Shown: positions 7,262 through 14,023 of the stretch, one piece after another
How the letters are laid out: every line of letters begins with the position of its first letter
Position numbering within the stretch: position 1 is the stretch's first letter
Origin: AB-137-C09 sp964645625
Lineage (GTDB): Bacteria; Pseudomonadota; Zetaproteobacteria; Mariprofundales; Mariprofundaceae
Direction of reading: 5' to 3'
NCBI GenBank assembly: GCA_964645625.1
Contig: CAZYAI010000049.1
Coordinates: 1-16,878 of the forward strand
Length of the DNA: 16,878 nt
Made by a program: the position numbers and the translations under genes
The notes under the pieces: generated by a model
What the model saw: only the letters and a program-made list of their open reading frames with translations
Database searches by the model: none
Told to the model about the DNA's origin: nothing

Positions 7262-7289
7262 ACTTTACAAAAAAAAGTTCCGCTGTCAA
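7262..7289 (-). promoter_or_regulatory. Promoter of tRNA-Lys
   Basis: On the minus strand, consensus TTGACA (7284-7289) is followed after 16 bp by TAAAGT (7262-7267, four of six matches), then by the GC-rich TCCGCGCCGC. Start would be near 7255, giving a leader of about 45 nt. Spacing and sequence mirror the tRNA-Glu promoter. A 9-bp inverted repeat, CGGAACTTT / AAAGTTCCG (7258-7282), overlaps the -10 region and could alternatively be read as a weak glmU terminator. Confidence 0.6.
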
Positions 7290-7299
7290 CACTTATCCA

Positions 7300-8691
7300 T
7301 CAATCTTTTTTTGGCCTACGCCATTTACTTTTATGACGCTGCTCTGGTCGCGCAGAAAGCGTTAAACCACCTGCACTTACATTTGCCGTAATAATGCTAC
7401 CAGCACCAATGGTCGCATCATCTTCCACCGATACAGGCGCAATCAATTTGGTATCAGAACCAATGAACACACGGTCACCGATAGATGTTTGATGTTTATT
7501 CGCGCCATCATAGTTACAAGTAATACTGCCAGCACCAACGTTACAATCAGCCCCCATATTGGTATCACCAATATAACTAAGGTGATTAACCTTGCTTCCT
7601 CTACCAACAACTGACTTTTTAATTTCAACAAAGTTGCCAATATGAACATCTTCATCCAAACGTGCTTCAGGCCGTAAGCGCGCAAAAGGGCCAATTTTTG
7701 CACGGTTCGCAACAATCGCCTTTTCGATATGCGAGAATGCTTGAACACAGCAATCATCATCTAATTCACCATCGCGAATAACAGTGTAAGGTCCTAACTC
7801 ACAACCATCACCGATACGCGTTGCGCCGAGCAATTGGCAACCAGCATGAACAGTGCAATCTCGACCAAGCATCACGCTGGCTTCGATGCGCACAGTCTCT
7901 CGCTGCATAATGGTTACACCTTGCATTTGCCAGTCGTAAATAATACGTGCTTGCATGGTGTCTTCGACATCAGCTAATTGACGGCGATTGTTAATGCCAG
8001 ACATTTCATCGGCATCATCCATCAACACCGCTTGTACCTTGGTCGCAGCGGCAATGGCTAAGGGGATAATATCAGGCAAGTAATATTCTTGTTGTGCATT
8101 ACTATTATCCACTTGATCAAGCAAACGGAATAAATCGGCTTGACGGACACAGAAAATACCTGAGCTCACCTCTTGAATCGCCTGTTCTGCTTCATTGGCA
8201 TCTTTATGCTCTACAATACGCAGGACTGCACCTGAATCATCGCGCAACACACGACCATAACCTGTCGCATCAGGCAGCTCAGCTGACAAAAAAGAAACGC
8301 TGGCATCGGCCAAGCGATGCTGCTCAACCAAATTCGCTAAGGTTTGCGCTTGTAGTAATGGCGTGTCGCCGCACACAATCAGCACATCACGGCAATGCTC
8401 GTTAACAGGAGCACAACATTGCACCGCATGCCCCGTCCCTAATTGTTCCGACTGTTTAACCCAACGGACATTCCCTGGGTCGCCCATAGCTGTGCGAATT
8501 TGATCAGCCTCATGACCAATCACCACAGAGATAGCTTGTGGCATCAGCGTTTCTACGGTATCTAAGACATGAGATAACATCGCTTTACCAAGCACTGGAT
8601 GCAACACCTTAGGTAAGCGCGATCGCATGCGCGTTCCTTTACCTGCTGCTAAAACAACAACTTCTAAGTCGGGGTAATGAAATGATGGCAT
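7300..8691 (-). CDS. glmU: Bifunctional GlmU: GlcN-1-P acetyltransferase / GlcNAc-1-P uridyltransferase
   Basis: Cytoplasmic enzyme making UDP-N-acetylglucosamine, the precursor of peptidoglycan and lipid A, from glucosamine-1-phosphate, acetyl-CoA and UTP. From ATG 8691 it has 463 residues (E. coli 456). The N-terminal pyrophosphorylase domain shows the signature LAAGKGTRMRSRLPK at 14-28, QLGTGHA at 83-89 and CGDTPLL at 107-113. The C-terminal left-handed beta-helix has hexapeptide repeats, RLRPEARL, and the catalytic His in NHLSYIGDTNMG at residue 370. An in-frame ATG 11 codons upstream is possible, but 8691 has an AAGGAG site at the right distance and lets the family motif begin at the usual depth. 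The tail is basic (HKSKWRRPKK). glmS is not adjacent. Confidence 0.96.
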   Translation of the reverse strand: MPSFHYPDLEVVVLAAGKGTRMRSRLPKVLHPVLGKAMLSHVLDTVETLMPQAISVVIGHEADQIRTAMGDPGNVRWVKQSEQLGTGHAVQCCAPVNEHCRDVLIVCGDTPLLQAQTLANLVEQHRLADASVSFLSAELPDATGYGRVLRDDSGAVLRIVEHKDANEAEQAIQEVSSGIFCVRQADLFRLLDQVDNSNAQQEYYLPDIIPLAIAAATKVQAVLMDDADEMSGINNRRQLADVEDTMQARIIYDWQMQGVTIMQRETVRIEASVMLGRDCTVHAGCQLLGATRIGDGCELGPYTVIRDGELDDDCCVQAFSHIEKAIVANRAKIGPFARLRPEARLDEDVHIGNFVEIKKSVVGRGSKVNHLSYIGDTNMGADCNVGAGSITCNYDGANKHQTSIGDRVFIGSDTKLIAPVSVEDDATIGAGSIITANVSAGGLTLSARPEQRHKSKWRRPKKD

Positions 8692-8741
8692 AATAACTCC
8701 TTCCGTGTGCGCTTTGCCTCGCATACTTATAGGCTGGATTT

Positions 8742-8756
8742 AATGTATAATACATT
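8742..8756. promoter_or_regulatory. 15-bp perfect palindrome upstream of glmU
   Basis: AATGTAT-A-ATACATT is a perfect 7+1+7 inverted repeat between the operon terminator and glmU. On the minus strand a TATAAG -10-like box (8727-8732) lies just downstream, but no good -35 box is spaced to it. The palindrome may be an operator or simply an AT-rich promoter region; evidence is limited to symmetry and position. Confidence 0.35.
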
Positions 8757-8764
8757 CAAAAAAT

Positions 8765-8796
8765 AAAAAAGGTCGCCATAGAAGGCGACCTTTTTT
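8765..8796 (-). terminator. Intrinsic terminator of the glpX-tkt-gap-pgk-pyk-fba operon
   Basis: A perfect 7-bp GC-rich stem, GGTCGCC / GGCGACC, with a 6-nt loop is flanked by six As and six Ts, extending the stem to 13 bp. On the minus strand it lies 61 bp after the fba stop and ends in a run of Ts. It closes the carbon-metabolism operon and insulates glmU. Confidence 0.92.
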
Positions 8797-8857
8797 GTAC
8801 CTACTCACCTGTGTTTCATAGCTTTCACTAAGATTAAAACAGACGAATCATAACAGC

Positions 8858-9895
8858 TTATTCGTAAAAGCTAATCATAGACTCCAAAGAACGAGGTTTG
8901 ATGGATGAAGCCTGACCAGCAGAACCAAAGGCTTCAAAACGTGCAATACAAACATCTTTCATCGCATCTTTAGCCGCAGCGTAGAATTTACGTGGGTCGA
9001 AGTTGCTAGGGTTTTCAGCCAAGTGACGACGAACAGCACCCGTAGAAGCCATACGCAAGTCAGTATCGATGTTTACTTTGCGAACGCCGTTCTTGATACC
9101 TTCAACGATTTCTTCAACTGGCACGCCATAAGTCTGACCCATGTCACCACCAAACTGGTTGATGACTTCCAACCAATCCTGCGGTACAGAAGAAGAACCA
9201 TGCATAACCAAATGGGTGTTTGGCAATTTAGCATGAATCTTTTTCACAGTGTCGATAGACAAAATGTCGCCTGTAGGTGGCTTGGTGAACTTGTAAGCAC
9301 CGTGACTGGTACCAATAGCGATAGCCAGTGCGTCCACACCTGTTTTTTCTACGAAATCAGCTGCTTCGTCAGGGTCGGTCAACATTTGGTCGTGGGTGAG
9401 TTTACCAACCGCGCCAACACCGTCTTCTTCACCAGCTTCACCTGTTTCCAAAGAACCCAAGCAACCCAGCTCACCTTCTACGGATACGCCACCAGCATGT
9501 GCCATGTCACATACTGTTTTGGTTACTTCTACGTTATATTCATAACTCGAAGGTGTTTTGGCATCAGCCAACAAAGAACCATCCATCATGACAGATGAAA
9601 AACCAGACTGAATAGAACGCAAACATACAGCAGGGCAAGAACCATGATCCTGATGCATCACAACAGGAATATCAGGGTACTCTTCAACAGCCGCAGAAAT
9701 CAGGTGACGCAAGAAAGGCTCGCCTGCATATTTACGTGCTCCAGCAGAACCTTGCATGATCACTGGGGAATTCACTGCCGCAGCAGCTTCCATAATTGCG
9801 TGAACCTGTTCCATATTGTTCACATTAAAGGCTGGCATGCCATAGCTGTTTTCAGCCGCATGATCCAGCAATTGACGCATTGAAATAATTGCCAT
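8858..9895 (-). CDS. fba: Class II fructose-1,6-bisphosphate aldolase, Calvin-cycle subtype
   Basis: Zinc-dependent aldolase interconverting fructose-1,6-bisphosphate with DHAP and glyceraldehyde-3-phosphate; the family also makes sedoheptulose-1,7-bisphosphate in the Calvin cycle. It has 345 residues, the length of the class IIB/Calvin-type aldolases (also called cbbA). Visible motifs are HQDHG at 81-85 (zinc and active site), MMDGS at 103-107, GELG at 141-144, GTSHGAYK at 195-202, MHGSSSVP at 231-238, and the substrate-binding VRKVNIDTDLRM near 271-282. ATG 9895 has AAAGGAGT a few bases upstream. It is the last gene of the operon, 189 bp after pyk, followed by the terminator at 8765-8796. 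The longer gap before it leaves room for its own promoter, but I see no convincing one. Confidence 0.96.
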   Translation of the reverse strand: MAIISMRQLLDHAAENSYGMPAFNVNNMEQVHAIMEAAAAVNSPVIMQGSAGARKYAGEPFLRHLISAAVEEYPDIPVVMHQDHGSCPAVCLRSIQSGFSSVMMDGSLLADAKTPSSYEYNVEVTKTVCDMAHAGGVSVEGELGCLGSLETGEAGEEDGVGAVGKLTHDQMLTDPDEAADFVEKTGVDALAIAIGTSHGAYKFTKPPTGDILSIDTVKKIHAKLPNTHLVMHGSSSVPQDWLEVINQFGGDMGQTYGVPVEEIVEGIKNGVRKVNIDTDLRMASTGAVRRHLAENPSNFDPRKFYAAAKDAMKDVCIARFEAFGSAGQASSIKPRSLESMISFYE

Positions 9896-9914
9896 TAGAT
9901 ACTCCTTTGTTATT

Positions 9915-10079
9915 ACCTAAATCCTGCAATATTTTGCACATACTGGGCACAATCTATTGATTCGTCTGACATGCTGTGAAAATACTTATTACCAAAAAGG
10001 TGACTGTGTATTTCCACAAAAAGCCATACAAACCAATATATCACACCCAACACGGTACAAAACACCGCAGGATTTAGGT
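9915..10079. repeat. pyk-fba intergenic element bounded by 13-bp inverted repeats
   Basis: ACCTAAATCCTGC (9915-9927) and its exact reverse complement (10067-10079) enclose almost the whole pyk-fba spacer. Inside are an imperfect hairpin with 10-nt arms (GTGAAAATAC 9976-9985, GTATTTCCAC 10008-10017, one mismatch) plus an inner stem around AAAAA, and a small TGCAA/TTGCA palindrome at 9925-9938. No clear target-site duplication flanks the element. It could be a long-range mRNA fold or a small MITE-like insertion. Confidence 0.55.
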
Positions 10080-10084
10080 TTTAA

Positions 10085-11554
10085 TTAGTCGTTAGCGGTT
10101 GCGACGTAGTCACCCACGCGAACCAGCTTCATGGCGTTGGTAGCCCCAGAAATACCCATCGGGGTACCAAACGTCATAATAATAATATCATCTTCTGTGC
10201 CAAGCCCCAGCTCAATCACTTTTTGACACACATCATCGGTGGCGCGTTGTGCTTCATGTGGTTCATAATCATCGCCCATGATTAATGGGGTGACATTACG
10301 AAACAGGCTAACACGCCCTAATGTTGTAGGGTTTGGAGTCAAAGCATAAATAGGAACATTGCCCAAATGACGCGACATATACAGCGCGGTATTACCACTA
10401 TGGGTAAATGCCATAATAGCCTTAATATCCATACTCTCTGCAGTTTTCATCGCCTGACGAGCAATACACTCATCAATAGCCCGAGGTGGAAAACGGGTTT
10501 CACGCGTATGGCTGGATGGTAATACACCGTGTTTTTCCGTTTCCAAACACGTGCGATGCATCGCCAAAACAGCTTCAACAGGGTATTTACCTGCCGCTGA
10601 TTCACCAGAAAGCATCACCGCATCCGTACCATCCAACACGGCATTGGCGACATCATTCACTTCAGCACGTGTAGGGATAGGGTTATCACACATGGATTCC
10701 ATCATCTGCGTTGCTACAATCACAGGACAATTGTACTTAGGTGCTAAACGAAGCATTTTCTTCTGAATAGGCGGCACAGCAGCATCGCCAACTTCAACAC
10801 CCAAATCACCACGCGCAACCATGACTGCATCAGACTCTTCCATGATCGCTTTCAGGTTTTCGTCTAATACAGCTTCAGCACGCTCTACTTTTGCCACCAA
10901 GCCAGCATGAGAACCTTCTGCTTCGATCAACGAGCGGGCATAACGCATGTCTGCGCCATCACGAGGAAAAGAGATTGCAATATAGTCGGCACCAATGGCG
11001 CAGGCTGTTTTGATATCCTCTTTATCCTTATCGGTCAAAGCTGCAGCAGAAAGACCACCACCAGCACGGTTAATGCCTTTGTTGTTGGACAATACACCAC
11101 CAAGAATAACCGTACAATGGATTTCACTACCGATGATGGTATCAACATCCATGACAATTAAACCATCATTGAGCAATAACCGTGCACCAGGTTCAACATC
11201 CTGTAGTAATGCTTTGTAGGTAAGACCAACACGTTCGTCATCACCGTCATCAAGTCCTAAAGCCGCATCAATAATATATTTCTGCCCAGGTTCCAACATG
11301 GTGGAACCTGTTTTGAATTTACCAACGCGAATTTTTGGCCCTTGCATATCGGCTAGGATACCGACACTCACACCATGCTTAGCAGCCAATGTACGAACAT
11401 TTTCTGCCCGCGTGCGGTGTTCATCTGGTGTACCATGAGAAAAGTTGAGGCGCACGACGTTTACGCCAGCAGCAATCAACTTATCCAACACCTCCACTTT
11501 TTCAGATGCGGGGCCTAAAGTAGCAACGATTTTTGTTCTACGAATTTCTGTCAC
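10085..11554 (-). CDS. pyk: Pyruvate kinase (PykA-like)
   Basis: Converts phosphoenolpyruvate and ADP to pyruvate and ATP in the cytoplasm. It has 489 residues (E. coli PykA 480). Motifs are RTKIVATLGPAS at 6-17, VVRLNFSHG at 33-41, GPKIRVG at 72-78, the catalytic-lysine block AKVERAEAV with K222, MVARGDLGVE near 245-254, and ATQMMESM with PTRAEVNDVANAVLDGTDA at 281-312. The Lys in GPKIR, where potassium-dependent enzymes have Glu (GPEIR), suggests a potassium-independent enzyme by family knowledge. The start is GTG, overlapping the pgk stop as GTGA, with AGGAG 11 bases upstream. This indicates translational coupling to pgk. In an autotrophic operon it would be the exit toward pyruvate. Confidence 0.96.
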   Translation of the reverse strand: MTEIRRTKIVATLGPASEKVEVLDKLIAAGVNVVRLNFSHGTPDEHRTRAENVRTLAAKHGVSVGILADMQGPKIRVGKFKTGSTMLEPGQKYIIDAALGLDDGDDERVGLTYKALLQDVEPGARLLLNDGLIVMDVDTIIGSEIHCTVILGGVLSNNKGINRAGGGLSAAALTDKDKEDIKTACAIGADYIAISFPRDGADMRYARSLIEAEGSHAGLVAKVERAEAVLDENLKAIMEESDAVMVARGDLGVEVGDAAVPPIQKKMLRLAPKYNCPVIVATQMMESMCDNPIPTRAEVNDVANAVLDGTDAVMLSGESAAGKYPVEAVLAMHRTCLETEKHGVLPSSHTRETRFPPRAIDECIARQAMKTAESMDIKAIMAFTHSGNTALYMSRHLGNVPIYALTPNPTTLGRVSLFRNVTPLIMGDDYEPHEAQRATDDVCQKVIELGLGTEDDIIIMTFGTPMGISGATNAMKLVRVGDYVATAND

Positions 11555-12732
11555 TGCGCTGCGCGCTCCTCTAACATAGCAACAGCGGGAAGTTTCTTGC
11601 CTTCAAGGAATTCAAGAAAAGCACCGCCGCCGGTTGAAATATATGAAACCTGATCAGAGATCTCATATTTAGCTACTGCGGCAAGGGTGTCACCGCCACC
11701 AGCGATAGAAAACGCTGATGATTCTGCAATAGCCATCGAAATTGCTTTGGTGCCTTCACCGAATTGATCAAATTCAAATACACCGACTGGACCATTCCAT
11801 ACGATGGTACCAGCATTTTTCAAAATATCTGCCAAGGCAGCTGCTGAATCAGGACCAATGTCAAAGATCATATCATCATCTTCCACATCTTTTGCCTGCT
11901 TTAATGTCGCTTCAGCGGTAGGGGAAAATTCTTTACCACATACCACATCCGTAGGTACAGGAATGCTTCCGCCACGTTCTTCTGCGGCTTTCACCAATGA
12001 CTGACACGTTGGAATCAAATCATCTTCACACAATGAGTTACCTACATTATAGCCAGCAGCAGCAATGAATGTATTAGCAATACCGCCACCCACGACCAAT
12101 TGGTCAACCACGCCTGACAACGATTCCAATACGGTCAACTTAGTGGATACTTTAGAACCACCGACAATAGCAACCATAGGACGTGCTGGATTATCTAATG
12201 CCTTACCCAAAGCTTCGAGTTCACCTGCCAACAATGGCCCTGCACATGCAGTATCAGCAAACTGCCCTGCACCGTGAGTGGAAGCTTGAGCGCGATGTGC
12301 CGTACCAAAAGCATCCATCACATACACATCACATAATGAAGCATATTTTTTGGCAAGAGCTTCATCATTCTTCTTTTCACCAACGTTGAAACGAATGTTT
12401 TCTAACAACACCAATTCACCTTCAGCTACTTCAGGTGCTTCTTCTAGGTAGTTTTTAACAAGGCGAACGTCGCTGCCCAGCAATTTACCCAAGTGACGCG
12501 CTACAGGAGCCAAAGAATATTTCTCTTCGTATTCACCTTCAGTTGGACGACCTAAATGACAGCAAACCATGACTTTAGCACCCGCTTCGATAGCGAGCTT
12601 CATGGTTGGTAAGCTGGCGCGAATACGGGTATCATCACCCACTTCACCATCTACGATGGGAACGTTCAAATCTTCACGAATCAGTACACGTTTACCTTTT
12701 AGCTCTAAATCAGTCATTTTAATTACAGACAT
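11551..12732 (-). CDS. pgk: Phosphoglycerate kinase
   Basis: Interconverts 1,3-bisphosphoglycerate and 3-phosphoglycerate with ADP/ATP, in either glycolysis or the Calvin cycle. From ATG 12732 it has 393 residues (E. coli 387) and its N-terminus, MSVIKMTDLELKGKRVLIR, nearly matches E. coli Pgk. GGAGG lies eight bases upstream, so the in-frame ATG 18 codons earlier is rejected. Motifs are EDLNVP (20-25), HLGRP (59-63), GGSKVSTK (191-198) and the nucleotide-binding GGGDT near 345-349. The stop overlaps the pyk start by 4 nt. Its spacer from gap is about 230 bp with three hairpins, which may set its expression apart from gap. Confidence 0.97.
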   Translation of the reverse strand: MSVIKMTDLELKGKRVLIREDLNVPIVDGEVGDDTRIRASLPTMKLAIEAGAKVMVCCHLGRPTEGEYEEKYSLAPVARHLGKLLGSDVRLVKNYLEEAPEVAEGELVLLENIRFNVGEKKNDEALAKKYASLCDVYVMDAFGTAHRAQASTHGAGQFADTACAGPLLAGELEALGKALDNPARPMVAIVGGSKVSTKLTVLESLSGVVDQLVVGGGIANTFIAAAGYNVGNSLCEDDLIPTCQSLVKAAEERGGSIPVPTDVVCGKEFSPTAEATLKQAKDVEDDDMIFDIGPDSAAALADILKNAGTIVWNGPVGVFEFDQFGEGTKAISMAIAESSAFSIAGGGDTLAAVAKYEISDQVSYISTGGGAFLEFLEGKKLPAVAMLEERAAQ

Positions 12733-12831
12733 TAACCAGTCCTCCAACGAAGATAATGCGGAACCCGCACGAGATAACACCAGCACACACGCTGTATACT
12801 AGCGTTGCAATGTGACATGTAACCTAATAGT

Positions 12832-12872
12832 CCACCAACATTGTTTTGATGAGCGTAGAACAATGTTGGTGG
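12832..12872. repeat. Hairpin 1 in the gap-pgk spacer (14-bp perfect stem)
   Basis: CCACCAACATTGTT (12832-12845) pairs perfectly with AACAATGTTGGTGG (12859-12872) around a 13-nt loop. In the operon mRNA it lies between the gap stop and the pgk ribosome-binding site. No T-run follows on the minus strand, so processing or stabilisation is more likely than termination. Confidence 0.8.
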
Positions 12873-12889
12873 AGTACTGGACTACTTAT

Positions 12890-12954
12890 CGCTTACCCTT
12901 GGTGATTATTACTAAGCAACAAGGGTAAGCGAGGAAGCTGCAAGCAGCCTCCTC
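12890..12954. repeat. Hairpins 2 and 3 in the gap-pgk spacer
   Basis: CGCTTACCCTTG (12890-12901) pairs perfectly with CAAGGGTAAGCG (12920-12931) around an 18-nt loop. Directly next to it, sharing base 12931, GAGG-AA-GCTG (12931-12940) pairs with CAGC-CT-CCTC (12945-12954) around a CAAG tetraloop with an internal mismatch. On the minus strand hairpin 3 comes first, starting 12 bases after the gap stop, as expected of 3'-end-protecting structures. Confidence 0.78.
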
Positions 12955-12965
12955 ACCCATGTTAC

Positions 12966-13970
12966 TTAGTTATTAGCAACGTGACGCACAAAACGCATCA
13001 TATTGCAGGTGTAACCATATTCGTTGTCATACCATGCAACCAACTTAACAAACGTACTGTCGATAGCGATACCAGCAGTAGAGTCAAAGATAGAAGAGAA
13101 GCCACAACCACGGAAGTCGGTTGAAACTACTTTTTCATCGGTGAAGCCCAAAGTGTCGCCGATACCAGGGGTTTCGGATGCTGCTTTCACAGCAGCAACA
13201 ATATCATCATACGACGCTTCTTTTTCAATCTCTACGGTTAAATCAACCACAGAAACATCAGAGGTAGGAACGCGGAATGCCATACCAGTCAACTTGCCAT
13301 TCAATGAAGGAATAACTTTACCTACAGCTTTAGCTGCACCTGTGGACGATGGAATGATGTTTTCCAAAATACCACGACCACCGCGCCAGTCTTTCATAGA
13401 AGGACCATCAACGGTTTTCTGTGTTGCAGTTGCTGCATGAACGGTAGTCATCAGACCACGTTTGATACCAAAGTTATCGTTGATCACTTTAGCCAAAGGA
13501 GCCAAGCAGTTGGTGGTGCAAGAAGCAGCAGAAACAATAGTTTGACCTGCATATTCTTCATGGTTTACACCATATACGAACATCGGAGTGTGATCTTTAG
13601 AAGGTGCGGATTGAACGACTTTCTTTGCGCCAGCAGCAATGTGTGCTTGGCAGCTTTCTTCAGTCAAGAAGAACCCCGTGCATTCCAACACGACATCAAC
13701 ATCCAATTCATCCCATTTCAAATTCGCAGGATCACGTTCTGCAGTGATGCGAATGGTTTTACCATCAACCACCAAATTACCATCAGCAACCGATACATCG
13801 CCACCGAAACGACCATGAACAGAGTCATACTTCAGCATATATGCTTGATACTCAGGATCTAGAAGGTCGTTAATACCTACAACTTCCATATCAGTGAATT
13901 CTTTGGCAATCGCACGAAATGCCATACGACCAATGCGGCCAAAACCATTAATACCAACTTTAATTGTCAT
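12966..13970 (-). CDS. gap: Glyceraldehyde-3-phosphate dehydrogenase (GapA type)
   Basis: Interconverts glyceraldehyde-3-phosphate and 1,3-bisphosphoglycerate. From ATG 13970 it has 334 residues, standard for the family. GFGRIGR at 9-15 is the dinucleotide-binding loop and IND at 33-35 fits NAD rather than NADP preference. The catalytic cysteine is C151 in SAASCTTNCLAP and the catalytic histidine is H178 in TTVHAATATQKTVDGPS. The sequence follows E. coli GapA closely. GAGAGGT about six bases upstream supports this start over an in-frame ATG 13 codons earlier. It lies 53 bp after tkt, with an attenuator-like hairpin between them. NAD preference is slightly surprising if the operon mainly serves the Calvin cycle, though many autotrophs use one amphibolic Gap. 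Confidence 0.97.
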   Translation of the reverse strand: MTIKVGINGFGRIGRMAFRAIAKEFTDMEVVGINDLLDPEYQAYMLKYDSVHGRFGGDVSVADGNLVVDGKTIRITAERDPANLKWDELDVDVVLECTGFFLTEESCQAHIAAGAKKVVQSAPSKDHTPMFVYGVNHEEYAGQTIVSAASCTTNCLAPLAKVINDNFGIKRGLMTTVHAATATQKTVDGPSMKDWRGGRGILENIIPSSTGAAKAVGKVIPSLNGKLTGMAFRVPTSDVSVVDLTVEIEKEASYDDIVAAVKAASETPGIGDTLGFTDEKVVSTDFRGCGFSSIFDSTAGIAIDSTFVKLVAWYDNEYGYTCNMMRFVRHVANN

Positions 13971-13997
13971 TGTTTTACCTCTCTTTGATAGGGAAAA

Positions 13998-14017
13998 GGC
14001 GGTGCGCAAACACCGCC
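13998..14017 (-). terminator. Attenuator-like hairpin between tkt and gap
   Basis: A perfect 7-bp GC-rich stem, GGCGGTG / CACCGCC, with a 6-nt loop starts six bases after the tkt stop. On the minus strand it is followed by TTTTCCC, and the gap ribosome-binding site comes about 15 bases later. The form is that of a weak intrinsic terminator, which could lower read-through into gap or protect the tkt 3' end. Confidence 0.6.
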
Positions 14018-14023
14018 AAGAAT

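Noticed and set aside
7258..7282. CGGAACTTT/AAAGTTCCG as a dedicated glmU terminator
   Set aside because: It has no U-tract and overlaps a better-supported tRNA-Lys promoter; it is mentioned there only as an alternative.
8692..8724. Longer glmU start 11 codons upstream
   Set aside because: The downstream ATG at 8691 has a well-placed AAGGAG, and the extra residues (RGKAHTEGVI) do not belong to the family N-terminus.
9023..9598. 191-residue open frame on the + strand opposite fba, and similar long frames opposite pyk, gap and tkt
   Set aside because: They lie antisense within strongly conserved enzyme genes and show no recognisable family; they are codon-usage shadows.
12733..12786. Longer pgk start 18 codons upstream
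   Set aside because: ATG 12732 has GGAGG at ideal distance and gives the canonical MSVIKM start.
13971..14009. Longer gap start 13 codons upstream
   Set aside because: The extension would run over the tkt-gap hairpin and ribosome-binding site; MTIKVGINGFGRIGR is the canonical start.
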